A program made the translations under genes and the position numbers. From positions 2,405,250 to 2,469,249 of the forward strand of contig NZ_LMOU01000001.1 in assembly GCF_001423615.1 (NCBI RefSeq): 64,000 nt of DNA, written 5' to 3'. Source of the DNA: Microbacterium sp. Leaf159. Lineage in GTDB: Bacteria; Actinomycetota; Actinomycetes; Actinomycetales; Microbacteriaceae. The notes below the pieces were generated by a model, which was not told the DNA's origin, ran no database searches, and worked only from the letters and a program-made list of their open reading frames with translations. This document shows, piece after piece, positions 54,582 to 64,000 of this stretch (its first letter is position 1; every line of letters starts with the position of its first letter).

Positions 54582-54730
54582 TTGGCGATTCTCTCAGACC
54601 GTCTTGAGCCTCACGGTTTAGCGCAACCGAGCAGCACGGAATAACTGCCGCCCAACCATCCAGCAGCTGTGGTCGCAGTCGGCCCAGAACGAAAATGGAA
54701 CCGGCCCGCCAGTGCCGGACATCTCTCTAT

Positions 54731-55093
54731 ATGAGGTCCACTGATCTGGCTGCGATGCGGGAGCGATGCGTCGCGCTCATCGAGATCCACCACAAGAACC
54801 CCGAGGTCAGCCCCGTGTGGCTCGCGCAGGAGCTCTTCGTTTCCAGGCGGCAACTGGACCGAGCCTTCAGCGGCGAGCAAGGGGTGGCCGAAGTCCTGGC
54901 ACGCCGTCGTCTGAGCCAGGTCGTGGTCATCGCGGCCCGCCATCCCTCGATTCCCATGTCTGCCATCGCAGAGCACTGCGGATACGGAACATACGAGACA
55001 TTCCGGGCACAGTGCCACCGCTACCTGAACCGCACCCCCCGAGAAGCCCGCCGCGACCATCGACGAATCCTCGCCGTCTCCCTCGCCGCGTAG
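54731..55093 (+). CDS. AraC-type helix-turn-helix protein (DNA-binding domain only)
   Basis: 120 residues covering just the double helix-turn-helix of AraC/XylS proteins: first HTH in VWLAQELFVSRRQLDRAFSG, second in PMSAIAEHCGYGTYETFRAQCHRYLNRTPREAR. No ligand-binding domain is attached. The start is uncertain: ATG 54731 lacks a ribosome-binding site, and ATG 54764-region starts are possible. Targets unknown. Confidence 0.75.
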   Translation: MRSTDLAAMRERCVALIEIHHKNPEVSPVWLAQELFVSRRQLDRAFSGEQGVAEVLARRRLSQVVVIAARHPSIPMSAIAEHCGYGTYETFRAQCHRYLNRTPREARRDHRRILAVSLAA

Positions 55094-55167
55094 CCAGGCT
55101 CCGCTCCCTCGCGCCGCGTAGACTCGTCTGAGGTCAGGACATCGACCGTGACGTGTGAGGTGAGATC

Positions 55168-55755
55168 GTGTCGGAACCCGGTGGGCCGAGCGACGGCGAA
55201 CTCCTTTTCCGCCTCTCGCGCGGCGACGAACCGGCCTATCGGATGCTGCACGACCGGCACCAGATGCCGGTGTTTCGGCTTTCGCTCGTGCTCATGCACA
55301 CCAGCTGGGACGCGGAAGAAGTCGCGGCGACCGCGTTCTTCGAACTCTGGCGACGGCGTGACAAGGTCCGCATCGTCGACGGATCCGTCCTGCCATGGCT
55401 CTTGGCGACCACCTCTTTCGCGGCGAAGAACAGCTTGCGCTCACGCCGTCGATATCAACGACTGCTGCATCGGATCCCTCACGACGGAGCCGTTCCCGAT
55501 CACGCAGACGAAGTCGCTCGCGCGATGGACTCACTCAAGATCACGGAGAACGTACGCGAGGCTCTGCGCGAGTTGAACCCGCGCGAAGCGAGTGTCGTGA
55601 TCCTCTGCATCGTCCATGAGGTTCCGATCGCGGAAGCAGCCGTCGTTCTCGGCATTCCGGAGGGGACCGTCAAATCGCGATTGTCCCGCGTGAAGACGCG
55701 GCTACGCGGAGAACTGCATGAGTATGCTCCGAGATCAGAGGAGGCGAACGCATGA
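55168..55755 (+). CDS. ECF-type RNA polymerase sigma factor
   Basis: 195 residues. Region 2 spans about residues 12-85 (ELLFRLSRGDEPAYRMLHDRH; DAEEVAATAFFELWRRRDKVR) and region 4 about 125-185 (LNPREASVVILCIVHEVPIAEA; GIPEGTVKSRLSRVKTRLR). GTG 55168 follows GAGGTGA by four bases. The gene overlaps the next one (ATGA), which encodes a one-helix membrane protein in the place of an anti-sigma factor. Regulon unknown; the nearby secreted protein gene at 56248 is a candidate. Confidence 0.9.
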   Translation: MSEPGGPSDGELLFRLSRGDEPAYRMLHDRHQMPVFRLSLVLMHTSWDAEEVAATAFFELWRRRDKVRIVDGSVLPWLLATTSFAAKNSLRSRRRYQRLLHRIPHDGAVPDHADEVARAMDSLKITENVREALRELNPREASVVILCIVHEVPIAEAAVVLGIPEGTVKSRLSRVKTRLRGELHEYAPRSEEANA

Positions 55756-56237
55756 GTGACCGGATGCCGCACCACCGGGAAGTGCAAGACCTCCTCATCG
55801 AGCAGATGCGCCGCGATCTCGCGCGCCCCAATTGGTGGAAGACCATCTGGGGTCGCGTCACCGTCGCCGGCGGGATCCTCGCGGTAGCGGGAGCGGGCGT
55901 CGCTGCGGTCGTCCTCCTCGAGGAGCGCCCGGTCAGCGAGACCAGCGTCGTGCACTGTCTGGAAGGCCCGTACCGGAACCCCGACGGCACGCTGTCCGGT
56001 GCAGCGGCGAGTGTCGCCACACCGGACGGCGTCATCGCCATCGAGGATGCTGAAGCTCTCTGCACTCAGATGTGGGAGGGCGGGGCGTTCGCTGACAACG
56101 ACGAGCTCTCCGCCTCCCCCACTCCGGGATCAGCGCCCTCTGAGTTCACGACCTGCGTCACCGACGAGGGTGAAGCCGCCGTCGTCCCCGGTCGAGTCGA
56201 GTGCTCGGTCCTCAGGCTGCATCCGTTCCAGGATTAG
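55752..56237 (+). CDS. Probable anti-sigma factor / membrane protein
   Basis: 161 residues: a short cytoplasmic helix-rich start (HREVQDLLIEQMRRDLARP), one membrane helix (VTVAGGILAVAGAGVAAVVLL, about 37-57) and an extracellular region of about 100 residues with four cysteines (VVHCLEGPY; ALCTQMW; FTTCVTDEG; RVECSVLR), likely two disulfides. No zinc HxxxCxxC anti-sigma motif is present. The anti-sigma role is inferred from overlap with the sigma gene. Confidence 0.65.
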   Translation: MSDRMPHHREVQDLLIEQMRRDLARPNWWKTIWGRVTVAGGILAVAGAGVAAVVLLEERPVSETSVVHCLEGPYRNPDGTLSGAAASVATPDGVIAIEDAEALCTQMWEGGAFADNDELSASPTPGSAPSEFTTCVTDEGEAAVVPGRVECSVLRLHPFQD

Positions 56238-56247
56238 GCACGATCAG

Positions 56248-56829
56248 TCACCCCCAGGTCCCTGCGGGGCGGTAGACGATCGACGAGGTCTTGCCTGCCA
56301 GTGCCCCCATGGTCGCGCAGTAGGGCGTGCATGTCAGCTTGCCGCCGGTGTAGCTTGTGCCGTCGTACTGTGACGACCAGCAGTTGTTCAGGCCCTCGGC
56401 GGAGCGGACGTTGTTGTCCCATCCGGACACGATGCTCGGGAACCCGAATGTCACGCCGTAGCAACCGCTGCCGGCACCGTAATGAATGAGGGCGGAACCG
56501 GACCGAGACGCCCCCGTCCATGCCTTCCCGACGATGACGGTCGACGCTGCCGCGACCGCTGAACGCGACGACACTCCTGCGGATTGCACCTGCTCGAGGT
56601 CGCCCGGCGCACCGTCTTCGATGAACTGCTCCGCCTCCTCTACGGAGTCGAAGCAGGAGATCACCGTCGGGATCTGTTCGGGGACGGGCGCAGCGTCCGG
56701 GACAGCGACGCCGGCGACGGTGCATGCTGCGGGACCGTCGTCTGCTGCAGCCGCAACGGCAGACATGGGGGTGGCAAGTGAAAGCACCGCGACGAGTGCT
56801 GCGGATACGAACCAGGGGCGTGGGGACAC
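56248..56829 (-). CDS. Secreted protein, peptidase-inhibitor I36-like
   Basis: 193 residues. GTG 56829 has GGAGGAG six bases upstream. A signal peptide (WFVSAALVAVLSLATPMSAVA) is followed by a variable segment with two cysteines and a C-terminal domain (YGAGSGCYGVTFGFPSI; GWDNNVRSAEGLNNCWSSQ; LTCTPYCATMGALAGKTSSIVYR) that resembles I36/crystallin-like inhibitors, where an N-N-x-x-S-S-V strand is usual. Assignment is tentative. Converges on the sigma/anti-sigma operon with ten bases between stops. Confidence 0.6.
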   Translation of the reverse strand: MSPRPWFVSAALVAVLSLATPMSAVAAAADDGPAACTVAGVAVPDAAPVPEQIPTVISCFDSVEEAEQFIEDGAPGDLEQVQSAGVSSRSAVAAASTVIVGKAWTGASRSGSALIHYGAGSGCYGVTFGFPSIVSGWDNNVRSAEGLNNCWSSQYDGTSYTGGKLTCTPYCATMGALAGKTSSIVYRPAGTWG

Positions 56830-57205
56830 GGGAAGCTCCTCCGATAGGGGTTGGATTCGCTTCGGTATGTCCAACCCGTGTTCGGGGGTTCCCGCGTCAG
56901 GGGAGAGAGCCGCGTGTTTACGCGGATGTAGAGAGAAAAGCTGTCGCGATGTCTGCGAATCGCAGGGTCGGATTCGCCGTCATTCGAACGGACGACGCTC
57001 GGACCGTCGAGGATCGTCGTCTGGCCCTGCGCGCTGCTTCAGGAGAGAGGTGCGGGCTGCAGTGACTCGCAGGCGGGGGCGATACCCGGGCGGTGTCCCT
57101 GGATGCCTCAGGCCTCGACGGGATACAGAAAAGGCCCGGTTTCACAAGTGAAACCGGGCCTTTGTCGCAAACAGTGTCGGGTGATTCTTACAAACACACC
57201 CTCTG
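56830..57205. other. Intergenic region between the secreted-protein gene and tRNA-Leu
   Basis: Contains the promoter of the secreted-protein gene on the minus strand and, at its right part, the tRNA terminator (57129-57165). Short ORFs on both strands (for example 56949-57065) lack convincing starts or composition. I see no other feature. Confidence 0.5.
57129..57165 (-). terminator. Intrinsic terminator of tRNA-Leu
   Basis: AAAGGCCCGGTTTCAC (57130-57145) is followed almost directly by its exact reverse complement (57148-57163). On the minus strand the stem is followed by TTTTCTGT, a proper T-run, 40 bases after the tRNA 3' end. Confidence 0.9.
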
Positions 57206-57288
57206 TGCGCGAGGGGGGACTTGAACCCCCACGTCCATAAGGACACTGGCACCTGAAGCCAGCGCGTCTACCATTCCGCCACTCGCGC
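57206..57288 (-). tRNA. tRNA-Leu (anticodon CAG)
   Basis: 83 bases without encoded CCA. The acceptor arms are GCGCGAG at 57288-57282 and its partner at 57213-57207, with discriminator A at 57206. The anticodon loop is TTCAGGT inside the CTGGC/GCCAG stem, giving CAG for CUG codons. A variable arm (TGTCCTTATGGACG) and the T-loop GGTTCAAGTCC confirm a class II leucine tRNA. A tRNA-Leu next to fhaA is also the arrangement in Mycobacterium tuberculosis. Confidence 0.96.
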
Positions 57289-57617
57289 GAGTCTGTCGGG
57301 CTCCGAAGAACTCAACTTCCCAAAGATATCACGCGTTGCACCCCACGAAGAAACCGAGGCCGCGGCGGGCTCAGCATCCCCGGGAGGACTTTTGCCCCTG
57401 GGGAGGAGGATCACCCCGGATTCGTCCTCCCCAGACGCAGATCTCCTCCCGAACGGCGCACGAACCGCGCCCCCACGACCACGGCGAGACCCCACTACGA
57501 GGCGCCCGCACCCTCCCCCACTCCCCCGGAATCTCGGGGTTCTCCCGCCCTGCGAGGGCGTTCACCCAGAACACCTGGCTACGATGTCCCTACCGGTCGG
57601 CATGCCAGAGGAGCCCA
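57289..57617. other. Intergenic region upstream of fhaA with nested hairpin
   Basis: No gene seen. CTGGGGAGGA (57398-57407) pairs with 57425-57434, and outside it CGGGAGGA (57381-57388) pairs with 57444-57451. The GGGAGGA word recurs. The region must also hold the promoters of tRNA-Leu (minus) and of the fhaA operon (plus). Confidence 0.5.
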
Positions 57618-58346
57618 GTGGGACTACTTGACAGCTTTGAGAAGGGTCTCGAGCGCGCTGTGAACAGCGCCTTCGCGAAGACCTTCCGCAGCGGCATCCA
57701 GCCCGTGGAGATCGCTTCTGCCCTTCGGCGCGAAGCGGACACCAAAGCGGCTGTGGTGAGCAGGGACCGCATCATCGCGCCCAACAGCTTCGTCGTGCGC
57801 CTGAGCACCGACGACGCCGACCGCATGCTGAGCCTCGGCGGGGCGCTCACAGACGAGCTGCACGCGCTCCTCACGAAGCACGCGAAGTCGCAGGGCTACA
57901 GCTTCTCGGGTCCGCTCTCCATCAATCTCGAGGGCGACGACAAGATCCCCACCGGCACGATCAACGTCAGCTCCGGCACGGTCGAGGGCCGCGTCAACTG
58001 GCAGGCCGTGATCGACGTCGACGGACGCCGCCACTCGCTGACCCGCGCCCGCACGGTCATCGGCCGGGGCACGGATGCCGACATCACCATCGCGGATGCC
58101 GGATCCAGCCGCAAGCACGTCGAAGTCCTCTGGGACGGCGAGCGCGCCATGATGCGCGACCTCGGCTCGACCAACGGCACCAAGGTGAACGGCGACAAGG
58201 TGCGTGAAGCCGCACTCCCCACCGACACCACCATCACCATCGGACGCACCGATCTGGTGTTCCGCATCGTTCCCGTCGCCTCTCCGTCACGCCCGCCGCG
58301 GCCGCGTGACGACGATGCGACCCGTGCGTTCGGAGCCCTCTCGTGA
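57618..58346 (+). CDS. fhaA: DUF3662 and FHA domain protein FhaA
   Basis: 242 residues. The N-terminal DUF3662 domain (GLLDSFEKGLERAVNSAFAK) covers about residues 1-125 and the C-terminal FHA domain about 145-235 (TVIGRGTDADITI; SSRKHVEV; DLGSTNGTKVNG). FHA domains bind phosphothreonine; in mycobacteria FhaA binds the phosphorylated pseudokinase domain of MviN/MurJ and restrains peptidoglycan synthesis. The linker is shorter than in mycobacteria. GTG 57618 follows AGAGGAG by four bases. First gene of the operon; the next gene overlaps it by four bases. Confidence 0.94.
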   Translation: MGLLDSFEKGLERAVNSAFAKTFRSGIQPVEIASALRREADTKAAVVSRDRIIAPNSFVVRLSTDDADRMLSLGGALTDELHALLTKHAKSQGYSFSGPLSINLEGDDKIPTGTINVSSGTVEGRVNWQAVIDVDGRRHSLTRARTVIGRGTDADITIADAGSSRKHVEVLWDGERAMMRDLGSTNGTKVNGDKVREAALPTDTTITIGRTDLVFRIVPVASPSRPPRPRDDDATRAFGALS

Positions 58347-58876
58347 GCACTCCCAGTGAACTCGTCCTCCTTCTGCTGCGCATCGGCTTCCTGCTGCTGC
58401 TGTGGTTCTTCGTGTTCGGAGTCGTCTACTCGCTCCGGGCCGACCTGTTCGGCATGAAGGTGCGCAAGCTCCCGGCCGAGGCCGCTGCGGCGACTCCGGC
58501 GTCCGCGCCGGCACCGGCAGCCGCCCCCGCGGCATCGCGCCCCTCGTCGGCGAAGCCCAGCACCGGTCCCGCGACCGTCGCGACCGCCAAGCGGCTCGTG
58601 ATCACCTCGGGCCCCAAGGCCGGGCTCGAGCTGCCTCTGGGCACCGACACCCTCACGATCGGCCGCTCGAGCGAGTCCGCCCTCGTGATCCGCGACGACT
58701 ACACCTCCAGCCACCACGCACGTCTGCTGCTCCGGGGCGACAGCTGGGCCATCCAGGACCTCGACTCGACCAACGGCACGTTCGTCGCAGGTCAGCGGGT
58801 GACCGGCGGCCCGGTCGGCCTCGCTCTCGGCACCCCGATCAAGGTGGGCGCCACGACCTTCGAGCTGCGAGCCTGA
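58343..58876 (+). CDS. fhaB: FHA domain membrane protein FhaB/FipA
   Basis: 177 residues. One N-terminal helix (LLLLRIGFLLLLWFFVFGVV), a Pro/Ala linker (about 50-80) and a C-terminal FHA domain (LTIGRSSESALVI; SSHHARLLL; DLDSTNGTFVAG). In mycobacteria FipA links the kinase signal to FtsZ/FtsQ at the division site. GTG start overlaps fhaA; pstP starts seven bases after its stop. Confidence 0.93.
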   Translation: MSTPSELVLLLLRIGFLLLLWFFVFGVVYSLRADLFGMKVRKLPAEAAAATPASAPAPAAAPAASRPSSAKPSTGPATVATAKRLVITSGPKAGLELPLGTDTLTIGRSSESALVIRDDYTSSHHARLLLRGDSWAIQDLDSTNGTFVAGQRVTGGPVGLALGTPIKVGATTFELRA

Positions 58877-58883
58877 CCCCGGC

Positions 58884-60169
<1,286 letters not shown>

Positions 60170-60173
<4 letters not shown>

Positions 60174-61555
60174 CCACCGACGTCACGGCCGACACAAGCG
60201 TCATCAAGGCGCTCAAGCGCATGCGGATGCCGCAGACACAGCGCAATCGCGAGTTCTGGCTGCTGCTGTTCGCCGTCGCGATCAGCGGTTCCGCACTCAC
60301 CCTCGTGCAGCTCGGCTCCCTCGGCGTCATCGACCCGATGATCCTCGCGATCGGCGGCGGTCTGGCCGTTCTCGCCTTCGCCGTGCACTTCGTGCTGCGA
60401 GCCGTCGCCTCGGCCGCCGACCCGTTCCTGCTGCCCATCGCGACCCTGCTCACAGGCCTCGGCATCGCGATGATCTACCGCATCGACATCGCCAAGTCCC
60501 TCACGGGCTGGAACGCGTACTCGACGAAGCAGCTCGCCTGGACCGCCATCTCACTGGCCGGCGCCATCACCGTCGTGATCATGCTGCGCAACTACCGGGT
60601 GCTGTTCCGGTACACCTACATCTTCGGGCTCTCGGGAATCCTGCTGCTCCTGCTGCCGTTCGTCCCGGGCCTCCGCATCCCCGATGCGAACGCCGCTGTC
60701 TGGGTGTCGCTGGGTGGCATGTTCGCCTTCCAGCCGGGCGAGCTCGCCAAGATCTGCCTCGCGATCTTCTTCGCCGGCTACCTGGTGCGCACGCGAGAGA
60801 GCCTGACGTCGGTCGGCACGAAGTTCCTCGGCATCACATGGCCGCGCATGCGCGAGCTCGGGCCGGTGCTCGTGGTGTGGGCCATCTCGCTCGGCATCAT
60901 CGTGATCCAGCGCGACCTCGGCACCGGAACGCTGATCTTCGGCATGTTCGTCGCGATGCTCTACGTCGCCACCGGCAAGACCAGCTGGGTGCTCATCGGT
61001 CTCGCGCTCGTCGCCGCCGGCGTCGCGGTCGCCACGCAGATCCTCAGCTACGTGCAGGGTCGTTTCGTGAACTGGCTGTTCCTCTTCGACCCCGACAAGG
61101 TCGACCCCGACGGCGCCGGATTCCAGCCCATGCAGGGCCTGTTCGGCCTCGCGCATGGCGGTCTGCTCGGCACCGGCTGGGGTCAGGGTCGCCCTGACGT
61201 GACGCCGCTCGCACACAGCGACTACATCATCACCAGCCTCGGCGAGGAGATCGGGCTGATCGGGCTCTTCGCCATCCTCTGCCTCTACATGGTGTTCGTG
61301 AGCCGCGGCGTGCGCATCGGACTCGCGGGGCAAGACGACTTCGGCAAGCTGCTCGGCATCGGCCTCTCGTTCACGATCGCCCTGCAGGTGTTCATCATGG
61401 TCGGCGGTGTGACCCGGGTCATCCCGCTCACCGGTCTGACCACCCCGTTCCTCGCCGCCGGCGGTTCCTCGCTCGTGGCCAACTGGCTGATCGTCGCGAT
61501 CCTGCTGCGCATCTCCGACGGCGTCCGCAGCCAACCCAGGGCGGTGATCGGCTGA
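60170..61555 (+). CDS. rodA: FtsW/RodA/SpoVE-family peptidoglycan polymerase
   Basis: 461 residues with ten or more helices of the SEDS family. Signature segments are GGMFAFQPGELAKICLAIFFAGYL, the IQRDLGTGTLIFGMF region with the conserved aspartate, FQPMQGLFGLAHGG and TSLGEEIGLIGL. SEDS proteins polymerise lipid II glycan strands with a partner class B PBP, which is the next gene, one base downstream. The operon position identifies it as the RodA-type (elongation) member. Confidence 0.95.
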
Positions 61556-61556
61556 C

Positions 61557-63011
61557 ATGACCAAAGAACTCCGCCGTCTCAGCATCGTGATGCTGTTCAT
61601 GTTCATCTCGCTCTTCGCAGCGACCAGCTGGATCCAGGTCGTCGAGGCCGATTCCCTCGCGCAGAACCCCAACAATCGCCGCACGCTGCTCGACAGCTAC
61701 GAGATCCAGCGTGGATCGATCATCGTCGACGACGTCGCGATCGCCTCCTCGACCCCGTCGGACGACAAGTACCAGTTCCAGCGCGTCTACACGGATGCCT
61801 CCGTCTGGGCGCCCGTGACCGGGTACTTCAACCCCGCTCTGCAGTCGGCCACCGGCATCGAGCGGGCCATGAACGCCGACCTCTCCGGTACCGGATCGAG
61901 CGCGTTCTTCGCCGAGATCGAGCGGATCCTGTCGGGCCAGCCGCAGAGCGGATTCAGCGTCGAGCTGTCACTCGACACGGCGGCGCAGACCGCGGCGTAC
62001 CAGGCCCTCGACGGACTCAACGGCGCGGTCGTGGCGATCGAGCCGAAGACCGGACGCATCCTCGCGATGGTGTCGACCCCCGGGTTCGACACGAACCAGC
62101 TCGCGACCCACGATGCGGATGCCGCGAACGCGACCTACGATCAGCTCGTCGACGACCCCACCAAACCTCTGTCGAACCGGGCGATCGCCGGCGACCTCAA
62201 CCCTCCGGGGTCGACGTTCAAGCTCGTCGTGGCCGCCGCAGCATACGAGTCCGGCAACTGGACTCCCGACTCGACCCTGCCGAACCCCGCGCGCTACACG
62301 CTCCCCGGCTCCACGAACACCGTGGCGAACGCCTGGGGCGGCACATGCGGCAGCGGCGACACCGTGACGATCTCCGAGGCCATCCGACTGAGCTGCAACA
62401 TTCCGATGGCCGAGCTCGCCGTCGAGCTCGGCGACGATGCGATCCGCGAGATGGCGGAGAAGTTCGGCTTCAACAAGAGTTTCTCGACGCCGCTGGAATC
62501 CACGCCGTCGAGCTACCCCCGGGCACTCGACGACGCGCAGACCGCGCTCACCGGCTTCGGTCAGGGACAGGTCACCGCGACGCCGCTGCAGATCGCGATG
62601 GTCGCGGCCGGAATCGCCAACGACGGCGTCGTCATGAACCCCCGTCTGGTCGACACCGTGATCGGCAACGACCTCTCGGTCGTCAGGGCGTACGACGACT
62701 CCGAGTTCGGCCGCGCGTTCGATGGCACGATCGCCGATCAGATCACGGCGTCCATGGTCGCCAGCGTCTCGAACGGGGCTGCGCAGGGTGCAAGAATAGA
62801 CGGGGTCGATGTAGCCGGGAAGACCGGTACGACCGAGAACGGGAACAAGCCTTACACGTTGTGGTTCACCGGCTTCGCGCCGGCGAACGACCCCGAGGTG
62901 GCAGTAGCGGTCCTCGTCGAAGACGGCGGTGGACAAGGGCAGTCAGGATCCGGCGACACCATCGCCGCTCCGATTGCAAAGAAGGTCATAGAGGCGGTGC
63001 TGGGCAGATGA
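61557..63011 (+). CDS. pbpA: Class B penicillin-binding protein PbpA
   Basis: 484 residues. An N-terminal helix ([19 protein letters not shown]) anchors the protein; a short pedestal domain precedes the transpeptidase. Active-site motifs are STFK with nucleophile S219, S279-C-N281 and K422-T-G. It crosslinks stem peptides in the wall together with RodA. The stop overlaps the kinase ATG. Confidence 0.96.
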   Translation: MTKELRRLSIVMLFMFISLFAATSWIQVVEADSLAQNPNNRRTLLDSYEIQRGSIIVDDVAIASSTPSDDKYQFQRVYTDASVWAPVTGYFNPALQSATGIERAMNADLSGTGSSAFFAEIERILSGQPQSGFSVELSLDTAAQTAAYQALDGLNGAVVAIEPKTGRILAMVSTPGFDTNQLATHDADAANATYDQLVDDPTKPLSNRAIAGDLNPPGSTFKLVVAAAAYESGNWTPDSTLPNPARYTLPGSTNTVANAWGGTCGSGDTVTISEAIRLSCNIPMAELAVELGDDAIREMAEKFGFNKSFSTPLESTPSSYPRALDDAQTALTGFGQGQVTATPLQIAMVAAGIANDGVVMNPRLVDTVIGNDLSVVRAYDDSEFGRAFDGTIADQITASMVASVSNGAAQGARIDGVDVAGKTGTTENGNKPYTLWFTGFAPANDPEVAVAVLVEDGGGQGQSGSGDTIAAPIAKKVIEAVLGR

Positions 63012-64000
63012 GACCGACGCAGGGTGTGTCGTTCGGTGGTCGCTACGAGCTGCAGTCGCGTATTGCGATCGGCGGCATGGGCGAGGTGTGGGAGGCGACG
63101 GATCACGTCATCGGACGCACCGTCGCCATCAAGATCCTCAAGGACGAGTACATGGGGGACCCCGGGTTCCTCGAGCGGTTCCGCGCTGAAGCGCGCCACG
63201 CCGCACTCGTGAACCACGAGGGCATCGCGAGCGTCTTCGACTACGGCGAGGAGAACGGCAGCGCCTACCTCGTCATGGAGCTCGTGCCCGGCGAGGCCCT
63301 GTCGACCGTCCTCGAACGCGACGGCGCGCTGAGCGCCGACAAGACGCTCGACATCGTCGCCCAGACGGCATCCGCTCTGCAGGCCGCCCACGCGGCCGGT
63401 CTCGTGCACCGTGACATCAAGCCGGGAAACCTGCTGATCACGCCCGACGGACGCGTGAAGATCACCGACTTCGGCATCGCCCGCATCGCCGACCAGGTGC
63501 CTCTGACGGCCACCGGCCAGGTCATGGGCACCGTGCAGTACCTCTCTCCGGAGCAGGCCTCAGGACACCCGGCCTCCCCCGCGACCGACACCTACTCGCT
63601 GGGAATCGTCGCGTACGAGTGCCTCGCGGGCAAGCGTCCGTTCACGGGTGAGTCGCAGGTCGCGATCGCGATGGCGCAGATCAACGAGCAGGCTCCGCCG
63701 TTGCCGCCGACCGTGCCGATCCCGGTGCAGAACCTCGTCATGGCGATGATCGCCAAGAAGCCGGCCGACCGGCCCTCGTCCTCCGCCACGGTGGCCCGCG
63801 CCGCCCAGGCGCTGCGACGCGGCGACCTGAACTCCGCGGCAATCGCCGTTCCGGCCATCGCGACCGGTGGTGTCGCCTCCGACGACGCCACCCGACTGCT
63901 CACGGCATCGGGCGACGACGGCACGACCCGCATCCTCCCCACGACGGCTCAGCTCCCCACGGGAGAAGAGGTCGACGAGGACGGCGAGAAGAAGAAGAAG
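63008..64000 (+). CDS. pknA: Ser/Thr protein kinase (PknA/PknB type), 3' end cut by window edge
   Basis: 331 codons are present. The Hanks-type kinase domain (about 12-270) has the glycine loop [13 protein letters not shown] lysine K42 (TVAIKIL), catalytic D136 in HRDIKPGN, D154 in DFG and the activation loop [18 protein letters not shown] Thr/Ser-rich juxtamembrane segment ends in a lysine run at the window edge, just before where a membrane helix is expected. By operon order (after pbpA) this is the PknA position, but a PknB-type with PASTA domains further right cannot be excluded. Confidence 0.93.
   Translation, partial: MRPTQGVSFGGRYELQSRIAIGGMGEVWEATDHVIGRTVAIKILKDEYMGDPGFLERFRAEARHAALVNHEGIASVFDYGEENGSAYLVMELVPGEALSTVLERDGALSADKTLDIVAQTASALQAAHAAGLVHRDIKPGNLLITPDGRVKITDFGIARIADQVPLTATGQVMGTVQYLSPEQASGHPASPATDTYSLGIVAYECLAGKRPFTGESQVAIAMAQINEQAPPLPPTVPIPVQNLVMAMIAKKPADRPSSSATVARAAQALRRGDLNSAAIAVPAIATGGVASDDATRLLTASGDDGTTRILPTTAQLPTGEEVDEDGEKKKK

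Noticed and set aside
56918..57145. 75-codon minus-strand frame between the secreted-protein gene and tRNA-Leu
   Set aside because: It reads through the tRNA terminator region and has no ribosome-binding site or coding-like composition.
57398..57434. CRISPR-like or tandem repeat in the GGGAGGA-rich leader
   Set aside because: The words are short, irregular and arranged as nested inverted repeats; there is no regular spacer.

Overview
The window is high-GC actinobacterial DNA, most likely from Microbacterium or a close relative in the Microbacteriaceae. Evidence for this: strong G/C at third codon positions, a NucS mismatch endonuclease, the tRNA-Leu / fhaA-fhaB-pstP-rodA-pbpA-pknA block that in Actinobacteria usually lies near the replication origin, and many start codons placed 6-7 bases after a TANNNT -10 box (leaderless mRNAs). 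I see no transposase, integrase, phage gene, rRNA or CRISPR. The only plasmid-like item is a small Phd-type toxin-antitoxin pair.

Layout. 0-2.6 kb: N-terminal part of a MrpA cation/proton antiporter subunit (minus strand, runs off the left edge). 2.6-9.2 kb: an L-rhamnose mutarotase-type gene bracketed by two copies of one long inverted repeat, a membrane protein, a LacI regulator divergent from an MFS exporter around a perfect palindrome, NucS, a HAD phosphatase and a cold-shock protein. 9.2-9.8 kb: a gene-free block with several overlapping hairpins. 9.8-24 kb: shikimate dehydrogenase-like enzyme, aldo/keto reductase plus MFS with a divergent MarR regulator, FdhF-like molybdoenzyme plus FdhD, a lipoprotein with solute-binding and VWA domains plus its membrane partner, an ABC exporter divergent from a NarL-type two-component system, and the toxin-antitoxin pair.

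24-33.4 kb: CPBP protease, then a LacI regulator divergent from a six-gene sugar-acid operon: mannonate oxidoreductase, idonate/gulonate-type dehydrogenase, MHS-type transporter, mannonate dehydratase, KDPG aldolase and KDG kinase. Together these give a complete route from an imported L-aldonate to pyruvate and glyceraldehyde-3-phosphate without a uronate isomerase. 33.4-41.6 kb: Pr6Pr membrane protein, Arr rifamycin ADP-ribosyltransferase, small acidic proteins, then a sulfatase cassette (sulfatase, formylglycine-generating enzyme, two DUF202 proteins) with a divergent PadR regulator and an MFS transporter sharing related CACTTGT/CACTAGTG sites. 41.6-47.6 kb: one gene for a roughly 1,990-residue LPXTG-anchored surface protein of repeated DUF11-like domains.

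47.7-57.3 kb: aldo/keto reductase, siderophore-interacting reductase, second Pr6Pr protein with a cysteine hydrolase, LytR-CpsA-Psr protein, a membrane protein/winged-helix pair with self-overlapping operator sites, small membrane proteins, an AraC-type DNA-binding protein, an ECF sigma factor with probable anti-sigma partner, a secreted I36-like protein and tRNA-Leu(CAG). 57.6-64 kb: the FHA/PP2C/RodA/PBP/Ser-Thr kinase operon controlling cell-wall growth; the kinase runs off the right edge.

I found no single spectacular new system. The best leads are the duplicated inverted repeat, the structured 9.2-9.8 kb gap, the isomerase-free sugar-acid operon, the sulfatase cassette, the toxin with a Cys/His tail and the giant surface protein.
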